A stretch of 64,000 bases of DNA, taken from positions 1,488,001 to 1,552,000 of the forward strand of contig CAWBTE010000006.1 in assembly GCA_963791615.1 (NCBI GenBank), given 5' to 3'. A model generated the notes under the pieces. The model had not been told where the DNA came from. It worked only from the letters and a program-made list of their open reading frames with translations, and did not search any database. The translations under genes were made by a program, and so were the position numbers. This document shows positions 52,958-62,615 of the stretch, piece by piece; positions within the stretch are counted from its first letter, which is position 1, and every line of letters starts with the position of its first letter. Origin of the DNA: CAILZL01 sp963791615 (GTDB taxonomy: Bacteria > Pseudomonadota > Gammaproteobacteria > Steroidobacterales > Steroidobacteraceae).

Positions 52958-53269
52958 ATGGCAAAGAAGAATGCAGCACCCACCAAGTCTGAAATCCTGG
53001 CCCACATCGCCAAGGACACCGGTCTGAGCAAGAAGCAGGCTGGCGAAGTTTTTGATTCACTCAACACGCTCATCAAGAAGAGCCTGCGCGGCGCTGGTGT
53101 ATTCACCATTCCGGGCCTGCTCAAGCTGAAGGTCGTAAAGAAGCCTGCTACCAAGGCTCGTCAGGGCATCAACCCGTTCACTGGTGAACAGACCACATTC
53201 AAGGCCAAGCCAGCCAGCAAGAAAGTTCGTGCTGCTGCGCTGAAGTCGCTGAAAGAAATGGTGAACTGA
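52958..53269 (+). CDS. HU-family DNA-binding protein
   Basis: 103 residues with the HU/IHF fold: KSEILAHIAKDTGLSKKQAGEVFDSLNTLIKKSLRGAG in the dimer part, FTIPGLLKLKVVKKPATKARQGINPFTGEQ, and a C-terminal KPASKKVRAAALKSLKEMV helix. The beta-arm segment RQGINPFTGEQ carries the DNA-intercalating Pro. It bends and compacts DNA. A GGAGC site precedes the ATG and an AT-rich region lies upstream; a strong terminator follows. Confidence 0.94.
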   Translation: MAKKNAAPTKSEILAHIAKDTGLSKKQAGEVFDSLNTLIKKSLRGAGVFTIPGLLKLKVVKKPATKARQGINPFTGEQTTFKAKPASKKVRAAALKSLKEMVN

Positions 53270-53299
53270 TTTCACCTGTACTGGCTTTGCCAGTAGCGA

Positions 53300-53337
53300 A
53301 AAACGGCCCGAAACCGCTGGTTTCAGGCCGTTTTTTT
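53300..53337 (+). terminator. Intrinsic terminator after the HU gene
   Basis: AAAACGGCC and GGCCGTTTT pair around an inner GAAACC/GGTTTC stem, with a T7 run. It lies 30 nt past the HU stop. Confidence 0.93.
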
Positions 53338-53384
53338 ATCTACCGTTTTTTATCTATGGTTTTTGAAGTTGATGCGCGCCAGCA

Positions 53385-54017
53385 TCATCCGCGAATCCAG
53401 TCGCGCACCACTTCACGCAATTCGATCAACCGGCCGTGAAAGAAATGACCCGCGCCAACCAGCACCTTGAGGTCAGGCCGAGGCGTCAATGCATTCGCCC
53501 AGTCAATCACGATCTGGGGTGACACCACTTCATCCGCATCGCCCTGTATCACCAGCCACGCACAATCGTGCAGTTGCACGGGTAGCGCATCACGCGCCAT
53601 CGCTGGCGCTACGGTGATCAATCGTACTGCCTGTGTACGCAACGCGGCGCGCACCGCCACACCACCGCCAAACGAAAATCCGGCCAGCCACAGTGGCCGA
53701 TCAGGCCAGCGCAACCTGGCCCATTCAATCACGGCCAGCGCATCATCGGTTTCGCCCACACCGCCATCGTAGGTGCCGACGCTGTCGCCGACGCCGCGAT
53801 AATTGAAACGCACCGTCGGCACCGCACATTCGTTGAGGGCCCGCGCCAGTGTATGCACCACCTTGTTGTTCATGGTGCCGCCCTGCAAGGGATGCGGGTG
53901 ACAAATCACGGCAATGGCTCCCGCCTGAGCCGACCCGGGGTCATCCACAATGGCCTGCAAAATACCGCTCGGGCCGGCTATTTCCATTGGCTGGGGCGCG
54001 GGCGGCTGAAACGCCAT
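53385..54017 (-). CDS. Alpha/beta hydrolase of the small cytoplasmic (YpfH/OsmC-adjacent) type
   Basis: 210 residues. AVICHPHPLQGGTMNNKVVHTLARAL is a family hallmark, RFNYRGVGDSVGTYDGG follows, and the nucleophile lies in LAGFSFGGGVA. The Asp is in IQGDADEVVS and the His in GAGHFFHG. This group of short hydrolases is widespread in Proteobacteria, and its substrate is not known. The ATG at 54017 follows AGGAGA. It is 32 bp after htpG in the same direction. Confidence 0.88.
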   Translation of the reverse strand: MAFQPPAPQPMEIAGPSGILQAIVDDPGSAQAGAIAVICHPHPLQGGTMNNKVVHTLARALNECAVPTVRFNYRGVGDSVGTYDGGVGETDDALAVIEWARLRWPDRPLWLAGFSFGGGVAVRAALRTQAVRLITVAPAMARDALPVQLHDCAWLVIQGDADEVVSPQIVIDWANALTPRPDLKVLVGAGHFFHGRLIELREVVRDWIRG

Positions 54018-54048
54018 GACGCTGGTTCTCCTGATTATTCCTGAGTAA

Positions 54049-55932
54049 TTATTGGGCGAGCAGCAAGCGATTCAGGCGCTGCACAAATGCAGCCGGCTCT
54101 GGTAACTGCTCACCGCTGGCCAGCATGGCCTGCTCATGCAGCAACGTGGCCAGATCGGTAAAGCCCTCACCGTCCGGCAAATCCGCCAGACGCTTGAGCA
54201 GCGGATGGGCCGGATTGATTTCCAGAGTGGGCTTGCTGGTAGGCAGCTTCTGGCCAGCTGCTTCCATGATACGGCGCATCTGCGGGCTCATGTCGTGCTC
54301 ACCGACCACCAGCACCGCCGGCGAATCGCTGAGTCGGGTCGTGACCCGCACGGCGGATACCAGCTCGCTGAGCACTTTCTGCATGCGTTCGGTAATCGCA
54401 GCGCTGTCCTTGGCCAGCTCTTCGCGATGCTGCTTGTCTTCGCTGCTTTCCACCGCAGACAGATCCAGATCACCGCGCGCCACATTGCGCAGCTGCTTGC
54501 CCTCGAATTCGCGCAGGTGATCCATCAGCCATTCGTCGACACGCTCGCTGAGCAGCAGCACTTCAAGGCCTTTCTGCCTGAGCACTTCCAGATGCGGGCT
54601 GGAACGCGCCGCCGTAAAGCTGTCGGCGATCACATAGTAGATTTTGTCCTGACCGGACTTCAAACGCGCCACATAGTCATCCAGCGAGACATTCTGTTCC
54701 GACTGGTTGCTGTGGGTACTGGCGAAACGCAGCAACTTGGCGATGCGCTCGCGATTGGTGAAATCCTCACCCGGCCCTTCCTTGAGAACACTGCCAAATT
54801 CCTTCCAGAACTTCGCATATTTCTCGGTATCTTCCTTGGCCATTTTGGCCAGCATGTCAACCACACGACGGGTCAGTGCGCCACGCATGGCTTCGATGGA
54901 CTCATCCTGCTGCAGCAACTCGCGTGACACATTCAGCGGCAGATCGGCCGAATCGACAATACCCTTGATGAAACGCAGATACAGCGGCAGGAATTGCTCG
55001 GCATCATCCATGATGAATACGCGACGCACATACAGCTTCACACCACGGGCCGCATCACGCTGATACAGGTCAAAGGGCGCTTGCCCAGGGACGTACAACA
55101 GGCTGGTGTACTCCTTGGCGCCCTCCACCTTGTTGTGTTGCCAGGCCAGTGGCTCGTTGTAGTCATGGGTAACGTGCTTGTAGAACTCCTTGTAGTCTTC
55201 ATCCTTCAGCTCGGTACGATTGCGCGTCCACAGCGCCTGCGCATGATTGACTGCTTCGTACTCAGTGCTTTCCTTGCCTTCTTCCGCAGGCTTTTTCATG
55301 CGTACCGGGAAGGCGATGTGATCGGAGTAACGCCGCACCAGCGAACGTACCCGCCAGTCATTGGCGAACTCCTGTTCGGCTTCTTTCAAGTGCAGAACGA
55401 TGCGGGTGCCGCGCTCGGGCAACAAGACGGTTTCAACATTGAAGTCGCCTTCAGCGCGTGATTCCCAATGCACGCCTTCCTCGGGTGTGGCGCCGGCCTT
55501 GCGGGTAAACACCTCAACGTGATCGGCCACAATGAATGAGGAATAGAAGCCCACACCGAACTGACCAATCAGTTGCGCATCCTTTTTCTGGTCGCCACTC
55601 ATGCGGCCGAGAAACTCGGCAGTGCCGGAACGCGCGATGGTGCCCAGATGCTCGATGGCTTCCTGGCGCGTCATGCCGATGCCGTTGTCGATGATGCTGA
55701 TGGTGTGCGCTTTGTCATCCAGTTCGATGCGGATCGCCAGTTCACTGTCACTGCCCATCAAGGCTGGATCAGCCAGCGCCTCAAAGCGCAGCTTGTCGCA
55801 GGCATCCGAAGCGTTGGAGATGAGTTCGCGCAGGAAGATTTCCTTGTGCGAGTACAGCGAATGAATCATCAGCTTGAGCAGCTGGCGGACCTCGGCCTGG
55901 AAGCCCAGGGTTTCCCTGGTTGTCGTCGTCAT
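54049..55932 (-). CDS. htpG: Molecular chaperone HtpG (Hsp90)
   Basis: 627 residues, full length. The N-terminal ATPase has ELISNASDACDKLRFEAL, DNGIGMTRQEAIEHLG, IGQFGVGFYSSFIVAD and GTRIVLHLKE; the middle domain has YVRRVFIMDD and LPLNVSRELLQQ, and the C-terminal dimer region ends LLLAQ. ATP-driven chaperone of the cytoplasm. The ATG at 55932 is preferred over 55938 because HtpG begins MTTTTRETLGFQAEVRQLL-like. No heat-shock promoter element was convincingly seen. Confidence 0.97.
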   Translation of the reverse strand: MTTTTRETLGFQAEVRQLLKLMIHSLYSHKEIFLRELISNASDACDKLRFEALADPALMGSDSELAIRIELDDKAHTISIIDNGIGMTRQEAIEHLGTIARSGTAEFLGRMSGDQKKDAQLIGQFGVGFYSSFIVADHVEVFTRKAGATPEEGVHWESRAEGDFNVETVLLPERGTRIVLHLKEAEQEFANDWRVRSLVRRYSDHIAFPVRMKKPAEEGKESTEYEAVNHAQALWTRNRTELKDEDYKEFYKHVTHDYNEPLAWQHNKVEGAKEYTSLLYVPGQAPFDLYQRDAARGVKLYVRRVFIMDDAEQFLPLYLRFIKGIVDSADLPLNVSRELLQQDESIEAMRGALTRRVVDMLAKMAKEDTEKYAKFWKEFGSVLKEGPGEDFTNRERIAKLLRFASTHSNQSEQNVSLDDYVARLKSGQDKIYYVIADSFTAARSSPHLEVLRQKGLEVLLLSERVDEWLMDHLREFEGKQLRNVARGDLDLSAVESSEDKQHREELAKDSAAITERMQKVLSELVSAVRVTTRLSDSPAVLVVGEHDMSPQMRRIMEAAGQKLPTSKPTLEINPAHPLLKRLADLPDGEGFTDLATLLHEQAMLASGEQLPEPAAFVQRLNRLLLAQ

Positions 55933-56078
55933 GTGCACACCCTGTTCGTATCAAGATTGAAATTCATACCCGTCACGCAACCGCTGGGGCAGCGGAGCGT
56001 GAGCCGGGAGATGCACCCATGTTGGGGTCAGAGCAGTATTTTTCAAGCGGACCCGGACGGGCGCGCTTTACCGGGAAT

Positions 56079-56309
56079 CTAACGATCAGTCTTGAAGCCG
56101 AGCTGCAGACGGAGTCGCGACAGGGGCAGCAGCCAGACCAGTGTGGCGGCTAACCCGGCCAGAACCAGGGCTGGCCACTGCAGGGCAGCCAGGACGGTCA
56201 GGGCAAACAGGCCAAGAGCCATGAGCAAACCCAGCAACTGCGGCAACCGGGCGCGCAAAATGGCGGCCGCGTCATCCAGTTCATCAAGGAGTAGCAGGAA
56301 TATTTCCAT
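56079..56309 (-). CDS. Small membrane protein of unknown function
   Basis: 76 residues from ATG 56309 (MEIFLLLLDELDDAAAILRAR), two long hydrophobic helices (LLGLLMALGLFALTVLAAL and ALVLAGLAATLVWLLP) and a basic tail. Not recognised. The acidic start and amphipathic helix could face the cytoplasm. It lies between htpG and a ParA gene that points the other way. Weak ribosome-binding site; gene status is plausible but unproven. Confidence 0.55.
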   Translation of the reverse strand: MEIFLLLLDELDDAAAILRARLPQLLGLLMALGLFALTVLAALQWPALVLAGLAATLVWLLPLSRLRLQLGFKTDR

Positions 56310-56504
56310 GAGCGCCTTCGAGGTAAGGCGGCAGTGTATCCATACGGGAAAAACAGGGATGTGCGCCGACTCACAGGCTGGCAAGGATCAGACATTTCGA
56401 TAAGGAAAAACCTTACAACACCGTCGTAAATACTTGACGCACTTGCCAATCCACCCCCCAACCGGGTTAGGCTGGACACCGACGCAGCGATCTTCAGGTG
56501 ATCG

Positions 56505-57269
56505 ATGATCCAGAAAATAGTAGTTCTCAACCCGAAAGGTGGGTCTGGAAAATCCACGGTGGCCACCAATCTGGCCAGTCATTTTGCCGTGCAAGGCTAC
56601 AACCCGACCCTGATGGATCTGGATGTGCAGGGCTCCAGCATGCGCTGGGTGGGTAAACGCACTCCGGAACAACCCCGCGTGTATGGCGTGGCCGGCTTTG
56701 AGCGCAAGGCAGCGATCACCCGCAGCTTTGCCCTGCGAGTGCAAGGTGACAGCCAGGTCGTCATCGTGGACACGCCTGCGGCCCTTGACCCACAACGTAT
56801 GTCGGAAATGACCCGCGACGCGCAAGCGATTCTGGTGCCGGTGTTGCCTTCCGACATTGACATCCACGCCGCCACGCGCTGCATCTCTGATCTGTTGCTG
56901 GTGGCCAAGGTCAAGCGTCAGGAACAGCGGATTGCGGTCATCGCCAATCGCGTGCGGCGCAATACGCTGATGTATCGCTCGCTGATGAAGTTCCTGTATT
57001 CACTACAGATTCCGGTAGTGGCTACACTACGTGATTCACAGGCGTATGTGCGGGCCTTTGATCATGGCATCGGGCTGTTTGAAATGAAGCCCTACATGGT
57101 GCGCGAAGATCTGGAGCAATGGCAGCCGCTACTGGGCTGGCTGGAACATCGTGGCGCCTTGCCACATCAGTCTGACTTCGGCTTTCCGATTCCACACGAG
57201 TCGCTGGATCGCAAGGTCAGGAAGCGCGGGCTTCTGGATCCGCTGGGATTCATCCACACAGGCAAGTAA
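56505..57269 (+). CDS. ParA-family ATPase
   Basis: 254 residues with a deviant Walker A LNPKGGSGKSTVATNLAS, a DLDVQGSSMRW segment (Walker A' region) and VVIVDTPAALD. This is the ParA/MinD type of dimerising ATPase. No ParB or partner gene is adjacent, so it resembles orphan ParA proteins that place or segregate complexes rather than plasmid partition systems. An AGGTG site precedes the ATG. The C-terminal region PHESLDRKVRKRGLLDPLGFIHTGK is not familiar. Confidence 0.9.
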   Translation: MIQKIVVLNPKGGSGKSTVATNLASHFAVQGYNPTLMDLDVQGSSMRWVGKRTPEQPRVYGVAGFERKAAITRSFALRVQGDSQVVIVDTPAALDPQRMSEMTRDAQAILVPVLPSDIDIHAATRCISDLLLVAKVKRQEQRIAVIANRVRRNTLMYRSLMKFLYSLQIPVVATLRDSQAYVRAFDHGIGLFEMKPYMVREDLEQWQPLLGWLEHRGALPHQSDFGFPIPHESLDRKVRKRGLLDPLGFIHTGK

Positions 57270-57298
57270 GAGTCTGATCACGCGCCCGCTGGCAGGAT

Positions 57299-57511
57299 TT
57301 ACTCTTCTTCCTTGTGCCAGGCGGTTTTCACCTTCTCGGCCCAGCTGCGATAGTTCGGAAAGTTCGCCAGTTTGCTGGTAATTGCGGCGTGACGCGGATT
57401 GGCCGGCTGTGAACGATTCAACCAGCTGCGCGCAGCGGCAGCGCCCACGCCACCTCTGAATACGCGATGTGCGCCGGTTGCAGTGAATTCATCGTGTTCG
57501 TGTTCTGACAT
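57299..57511 (-). CDS. Small hypothetical protein
   Basis: 70 residues from ATG 57511 (MSEHEHDEFTATGAHRVF), mixed charge, with RSWLNRSQPANPRHAAITSKLANF and an acidic end KEEE. No family recognised. It lies tail to tail with the ParA gene and downstream of ppnN on the same strand with a 134-bp gap. Coding potential is suggested by its length and an open, protein-like sequence. Confidence 0.55.
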   Translation of the reverse strand: MSEHEHDEFTATGAHRVFRGGVGAAAARSWLNRSQPANPRHAAITSKLANFPNYRSWAEKVKTAWHKEEE

Positions 57512-57645
57512 GTGCGTGATCCTCCAGTGGCGCCAGATTAAGTGGCAAACCGTTGCCGCCCGGAGGAACTGAATCACACTCGCCCGCCAGTGCATCAGGA
57601 CTGCGGCTGGGTTATCGCTTTCAAAACACTTATGTTCAGCGGTCG

Positions 57646-59058
57646 CTATTTGACCAGGCGATAGCAAGGCTGGTACTCGCCCTGCAGTTTCATTCTGCGC
57701 TGCGTGGCGAAGGCCGTGAGCAAATCATCCATCAGATCCATGATGTGCTGGTCACCATGCAGCTCATACGGTCCGAACTGCTCGATGGCGCGAATGCCCT
57801 GCTCTTTCACGTTGCCGGCAACGATACCGGAGAAAGCGCGACGCAAATTGGCCGCCAGTACATGCGCCGGCAGATCACGTTGCAGCCTCAGCCCGGACAT
57901 GGCCGCGTGAGTAGGTTCGAACGGCAGCTGGAACTCGAATGGAATTTTCAGCAGCCAGTTGAAATTGTAGGCATCGCTGTGGGTGCGGCGATATTCACGC
58001 ACCGCTTCCATGCCGCGCGCCATCTCACGCGCCGCCTGCGCCGGATCATCAATCACAATCTTGTAACGCGCCCGCGCCGCTTCACCCAGCGTCGCCACAA
58101 TGAACTGGTCAATCTTCTCGAAATACGCTGCGGCCGATGCCGGGCCGGTAAACACCAGCGGATACGGATGATCGGCATTGGCCGGATCGAGCAGGATGCC
58201 GAGCAGATACAGAATCTCTTCTGCGGTTCCTGCGCCACCCGGAAACACGATGATGCCGTGGCCGGTGCGCACAAAGGCTTCCAGACGTTTTTCAATGTCC
58301 GGCATGATCACCAGCTGATTGACGATGGGATTGGGCGGCTCGGCGGCGATGATGCCGGGCTCGGTCATGCCCACATAACGACCGTCACGAATACGTTGCT
58401 TGGCATGACCGATGGTCGCGCCCTTCATCGGGCCTTTCATCGCACCGGGGCCACAACCCGTGCACACACTCAGGCCGCGCAAACCCAGCTCATAACCCAC
58501 CTTCTTGGTGTAGTCATATTCGGCGGGGCTGATGGAATGTCCACCCCAGCATACGATCAGATCCGGCTTGCCCTTGTAGTCGAGAATGCGGGCGTTGCGC
58601 AGGATGTGATACACGGCATTGGTCAGGCCGCTGCTGTCGTTGAGATCAAAACGCTGCGTGCCGAGAATGGCGTCATGGATGTAGATAATGTCGCGCAGCA
58701 CCGCAAACAGATGTTCCTTGATGCCGCGAATCATCTGGCCATCGACGAAGGCCTTGGATGGGGCATTGCGAATCTGCAACTTCACGCCCCAGGCCTGGCG
58801 CCCCAGATGAATTTCAAAGTCCTTGTACTTCTCGAAGATGGCGCGCGCATCGTCGCTTTCGTTGCCGCAATTCAGCACCGCCAGCGCACAACGGCGAAAC
58901 AGCTGATACATCTCGCCGCTCTCGGCGGACAGCAGCTGCGCCACTTCGCGCTGCGAGAGGTTTTCCAGACTGCCCAGCGGCGAGACACGCGCATGGACAA
59001 AGTCATCCACCTCCACCTGCGTGACCGAGACCGAGGGCGATTCCTGCTTCTTGCTCAA
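57646..59058 (-). CDS. ppnN: Pyrimidine/purine nucleotide 5'-monophosphate nucleosidase
   Basis: 470 residues. The LOG-family core holds the Rossmann start LIVCWGGHSIS, TGCGPGAMKGPMKG and the active loop IIVFPGGAGTAEEILYLLGI (PGGxGTxxE). An N-terminal domain of about 150 residues and a C-terminal helical tail match PpnN/YgdH, which cleaves nucleotide monophosphates to base and ribose 5-phosphate and is regulated by (p)ppGpp. The start is TTG at 59058, after GGAAT. It precedes an L,D-transpeptidase on the opposite-facing... same strand run, spaced by 35 bp. Confidence 0.93.
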   Translation of the reverse strand: MSKKQESPSVSVTQVEVDDFVHARVSPLGSLENLSQREVAQLLSAESGEMYQLFRRCALAVLNCGNESDDARAIFEKYKDFEIHLGRQAWGVKLQIRNAPSKAFVDGQMIRGIKEHLFAVLRDIIYIHDAILGTQRFDLNDSSGLTNAVYHILRNARILDYKGKPDLIVCWGGHSISPAEYDYTKKVGYELGLRGLSVCTGCGPGAMKGPMKGATIGHAKQRIRDGRYVGMTEPGIIAAEPPNPIVNQLVIMPDIEKRLEAFVRTGHGIIVFPGGAGTAEEILYLLGILLDPANADHPYPLVFTGPASAAAYFEKIDQFIVATLGEAARARYKIVIDDPAQAAREMARGMEAVREYRRTHSDAYNFNWLLKIPFEFQLPFEPTHAAMSGLRLQRDLPAHVLAANLRRAFSGIVAGNVKEQGIRAIEQFGPYELHGDQHIMDLMDDLLTAFATQRRMKLQGEYQPCYRLVK

Positions 59059-59093
59059 TTGTTTATTCCGTTGCTCAAACGCGCAGCGTGATG

Positions 59094-59660
59094 CTACGGC
59101 TGAATATCGATGGGGATGCCCGCACGGGTCATCAGCCAGAATTCCACCATGTCGGAGTTGTTCAGCGCGATGCAGCCATCGGTCCAGTCAAAGGTCTTGT
59201 AGTAATCCGCCACCTTGGTCGGCGTATTGGGCAAGCCATGAACCATGATGGCGCCACCGGGCTGTTCCTTGAGTTTCTTTGCCCGGGCAATGTCCCGTTC
59301 ATTGGGATAGTCAACCTGCACTGACAGAAAGTACTGGCTCTGCGGATTGCGGCGACCCAGGTGATAGCGGCCTTCCGGTGTGCGGTAATCGCCTTCGTAC
59401 TGCTTGGGGCCTTCCGGCTGCAAGCCCAGTCGCACTGGATACTCGCGCACAATCACACCCCGATGATAGAGATACAGCTTGCGCTCTGACTTGCGCACCA
59501 GCACGCGATCCGCCATCGGCAACTCACTGCTGGCTCCAGCAGTAGTGGCCAGCCGCATGCCGGCCAATGAAGCATCTGCCCGCACTGCATTGGTGCTGAC
59601 CAGCACACTAAACAGGACACACAGCAGGGCACGCATCAGCATCATCAGTTTCTGCACCAT
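59094..59660 (-). CDS. L,D-transpeptidase (YkuD family)
   Basis: About 188 residues from ATG 59660, with a hydrophobic leader (ALLCVLFSVLVSTNAVRA). The YkuD domain runs from about ADRVLVRKSERKLYLYHRG to the end. The active site is split between MVHGLPN and DWTDGCIALNN, with the nucleophile Cys. It makes or exchanges 3-3 peptidoglycan cross-links or links proteins to the wall, in the periplasm. The start is not certain: 59684 and 59645 are alternatives. A small lipoprotein and MltD follow on the same strand upstream, giving a cell-wall group. Confidence 0.9.
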   Translation of the reverse strand: MVQKLMMLMRALLCVLFSVLVSTNAVRADASLAGMRLATTAGASSELPMADRVLVRKSERKLYLYHRGVIVREYPVRLGLQPEGPKQYEGDYRTPEGRYHLGRRNPQSQYFLSVQVDYPNERDIARAKKLKEQPGGAIMVHGLPNTPTKVADYYKTFDWTDGCIALNNSDMVEFWLMTRAGIPIDIQP

Positions 59661-59694
59661 CAATTCAAACGACTCACAGAACAATTCACACTAT

Positions 59695-60078
59695 TCATTC
59701 GAGCTCCACCAGGCTGACCCGGGTACAACCCTGTCGATCATCCGCCTCGGCCTCCAGGCGATAACGTACACCCGCTTCCAGCGCCACGTTCAGCACATGC
59801 CGCGAGGTCTTCTCCAGCGCGGTCACCGAGCAATCCACCAGCAAGCGATGCAACCCGGCTTCTATATCGGCCGTGTTCTGCCAGAACTGCAACGCCAGAC
59901 CATCCACACTGCGCAGATACACATTGACCGGCGCACCGGCGCGCAGACGGTAATCACTGATCACCTGCGCCAGCTGATCCTTGGCCACAGCGGTCTCAGC
60001 CACCCGCAGGCTGGTGCAGGCACTCAAGCCTGCCAACAGAACCAGCCCAGCCCATAATTTGGTCATGAACCTGATCAT
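59695..60078 (-). CDS. Small lipoprotein of unknown function
   Basis: 127 residues. The leader ends LLAGLSAC, a lipobox, then TSLRVAETAV. The remainder is a compact beta-rich domain with one pair of cysteines (LLVDCSVTAL and RQGCTRVSL) that could form a disulfide. I do not recognise the family. It starts 3 nt beyond the mltD stop and lies before the L,D-transpeptidase, so a periplasmic cell-wall role is plausible from position only. Confidence 0.75.
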   Translation of the reverse strand: MIRFMTKLWAGLVLLAGLSACTSLRVAETAVAKDQLAQVISDYRLRAGAPVNVYLRSVDGLALQFWQNTADIEAGLHRLLVDCSVTALEKTSRHVLNVALEAGVRYRLEAEADDRQGCTRVSLVELE

Positions 60079-60080
60079 GC

Positions 60081-62212
60081 TCAGCCTTCGATCAGTTTGA
60101 CGCGCGGAATAACCAGCTTCACGCCGGGCCGCACATCATTCAGATCCACCTCCGGATTGTATTGCCGTAACAGCCATACGGGCACATTGTAGGCTTTTTG
60201 TGACAACAACCAGATTGACTCGCCTTTCTTCAGCACATGGGTGTCGCTGCCCACAATGCGGAACTCGGCAAAGAACGCATCCTGTAACTGCTGGTGGTAG
60301 ACCACACGCCGCGCTTCAAACTGTTTGATGGTTGCCCGTGCGAAATCCAGCTTCAAGGTCTTGCCCAGCTGCACGGTGCTGCTGGCCGACAGCTTGTTGA
60401 GCGTGCGCAATCTGGCTGGCGTGGTGTTCAGCCAGTCCGCGTAGTGACCCAGGGTTTCGGCTGCTTCGACGCGAATGGTCTTGTTGCTGCGCACCGCATA
60501 ATCCGCTGGATCAGCGGAACCCGCACCCTGTACACCTGCCAGCAATGTGGGGCCGGTTTCTTCCGCTTCACTCTCGGTCTTCGGTTCGGTCTGGGCGCTG
60601 GCCACTACGGTGGCCGGCATCTCTTCCGGTTCATCGTCGTTGTCGGCCACGTCACCCGCCGCACGAATCAACAGACTCTGCCCCAGGCGAATCTGGTTGG
60701 CGTCCTGCAGCTGGTTCAACTTCAGCAAGTCTGCTTTGGCAACGGAATAGCGCGCCGCAATGCCGGTCAGCGTGTCGCCCCTTGTTACCTTGTGGCGCAG
60801 CGCAGGGGTCGCCGAACTGCCATTCGAACTGCCATTACCAGGTGCAACGCTCACAGGCGCAACCGTGCTGGCCACTACTGATAGTGGCGGGTTCCTGGCC
60901 ACCCGGCAGCTTCAGCACCTTGCCAATCTGCACACGATACGGCTGTCGCAGGCCATTCAATCTGGCCAATGTCTGGGTGCTCACCCGATAACGGGACGCA
61001 ATGGCGCTGAGCGTCTCGCCCTTGCGCACACGATGCGTCTTGTCAGCCACTTGCGTACTGGCCACTGCCGTACTCGGCAGGCTGCGCAAGGCCGCCAGCT
61101 GATCCACCGAACCCGGCACGCGAAATTCAAAGCCCGCCGGAATGCGCCTGCTGCCACTCCACACACCGGCCATCAATGACGGATTCAATTGCTTGAGCAC
61201 TGCGGTCTCCAGTTGCATGGAGCGCGCCAGACTGGGTGCAGAGGTATAGCTTTTCAGCACCATCACCTTGCTCGGATCATCGGGCCGCAGCTCGATGCCG
61301 GGGAAATACTTTTCCGGATTGCTGTCGATCTCCAGCGCCGCGAGGAAGCACGCGTAGAAATTGCGTGAAGCAAAACCGAACGCACTTGCTCTCATAACGC
61401 TCGATGATCTTCACGATATCATCCGTGCCCACCTGTTCCTTGGCGCGCAACATGCCATTCGCGCCATGGTTGTACGCGGTCAGCGCCAGGGGCCAGCTTT
61501 GCAGCACCGCATAGTTCTGTTCCAGAAAGTCAGCGGCCGCGGCCGACGCCTTGTAAGGATCCAGCCGCTCATCAACGATGTTGTCGATGCGCAGATAACG
61601 CTTGCCGGTGCTGCGCATGAACTGCCACATGCCGGCGGCGCCCACCTTGGAATAGGCGTAGGTGTTGAATGACGATTCCACATGCGGCAAGGCCGCCAGC
61701 TGTTCCGGCAGACCTTCCCTGCGGAAAATGCGCCGGATCTCTTCGCGCCACGCGCCGGACCGGATCAGGCCTTCGCGAAACCGGTCCGACTGACCCAGCT
61801 GAAAACGGACGCGCTCTGCGCCAGCGCGAAACTCGCTGGGCAACGTGCCTTCCGGCCAGGCATCGCGTACCCGCTGCTCGGCAGCCGACAGATCAGTACT
61901 GCCCCAGCCCAGCTTGCGCAGCGTGCTGACAATGAACGCCTTCTCATCATCAATGCGGTCGGTTCGCGTCTTCGCACTGGTGCCGGCCGGAAAATCCAGC
62001 ACGGTGTACACCACTTCCATGCGCGTGTGGTCGTGTACCAGACCGCCGGTGGTGGCCACTTCGGTATAAACGCGCTGCCAGAATTTGATCGCCGGCTCCA
62101 GACCCGCAGGCCGCACGAATGGATTGGGTTCCTGCGCCTGCGCGCTGAACAACGGCAACACCAGCAACAGCGCACACAACAAGATTCGAACTGGAAAAAT
62201 ACGGGGCATCAT
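60081..62212 (-). CDS. mltD: Membrane-bound lytic murein transglycosylase D with LysM repeats (two apparent +1 frameshifts)
   Basis: After a signal peptide ending FSAQAQ, the SLT-type catalytic domain has LPEQLAALPHVESSFN with the catalytic Glu, then SKVGAAGMWQFMRSTGKRYL and LALTAYNHGANG. One extra base at about 61384 hides FGFASRNFYACFLAALE, and another at about 60879 separates the first LysM block from the rest. Corrected, the C-terminal half holds four LysM-like repeats (HRVRKGETLSAIASRYRV and HKVTRGDTLTGIAARYSV are clear; two later ones are weaker). It cleaves peptidoglycan at the outer membrane. Start is 62212, with ATG 62209 as an alternative. Confidence 0.9.
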
Positions 62213-62615
62213 TAGACTCAGAAGAAGACTCAGGCTGGACACTCAGGTCAGGGTCAGCATCGGGGTTATCAAAAGGTCGCGCAGTTAACCGCCTGAACGG
62301 CGCAAAGGCAAGACTATGTAAACCCTGACAAGGCGACTGTGCCGGCGTTCACAGGCAACGGGATTCAGGTTTGGGCATGGCCAAAGTCCAGCTAAGTCAC
62401 ACCAGAGCAAGACACCACGATTTCATTCCAGCGTGCGGCGCTGAGCTGATGGACCTGGGTCATTACACGCTGTCTTGACGTTTATAAACTCTGCCCCGCC
62501 GTGCAACGGTGCTAAAGTCATTCGTATTGGTTCGGCCTGTCCGGACCGGCAGGCACAGGGATTCGCCGTCTGACTGAATTGATCCACCCTACCTCACCAA
62601 CCGAGGCCATTACTT
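62213..62615. other. 403-bp gap between mltD and the peroxiredoxin gene
   Basis: Divergent control region for both genes. I see no gene, repeat or convincing palindrome in it. A TTGACG hexamer occurs at about 62475 but no good -10 box is spaced from it. Confidence 0.4.
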
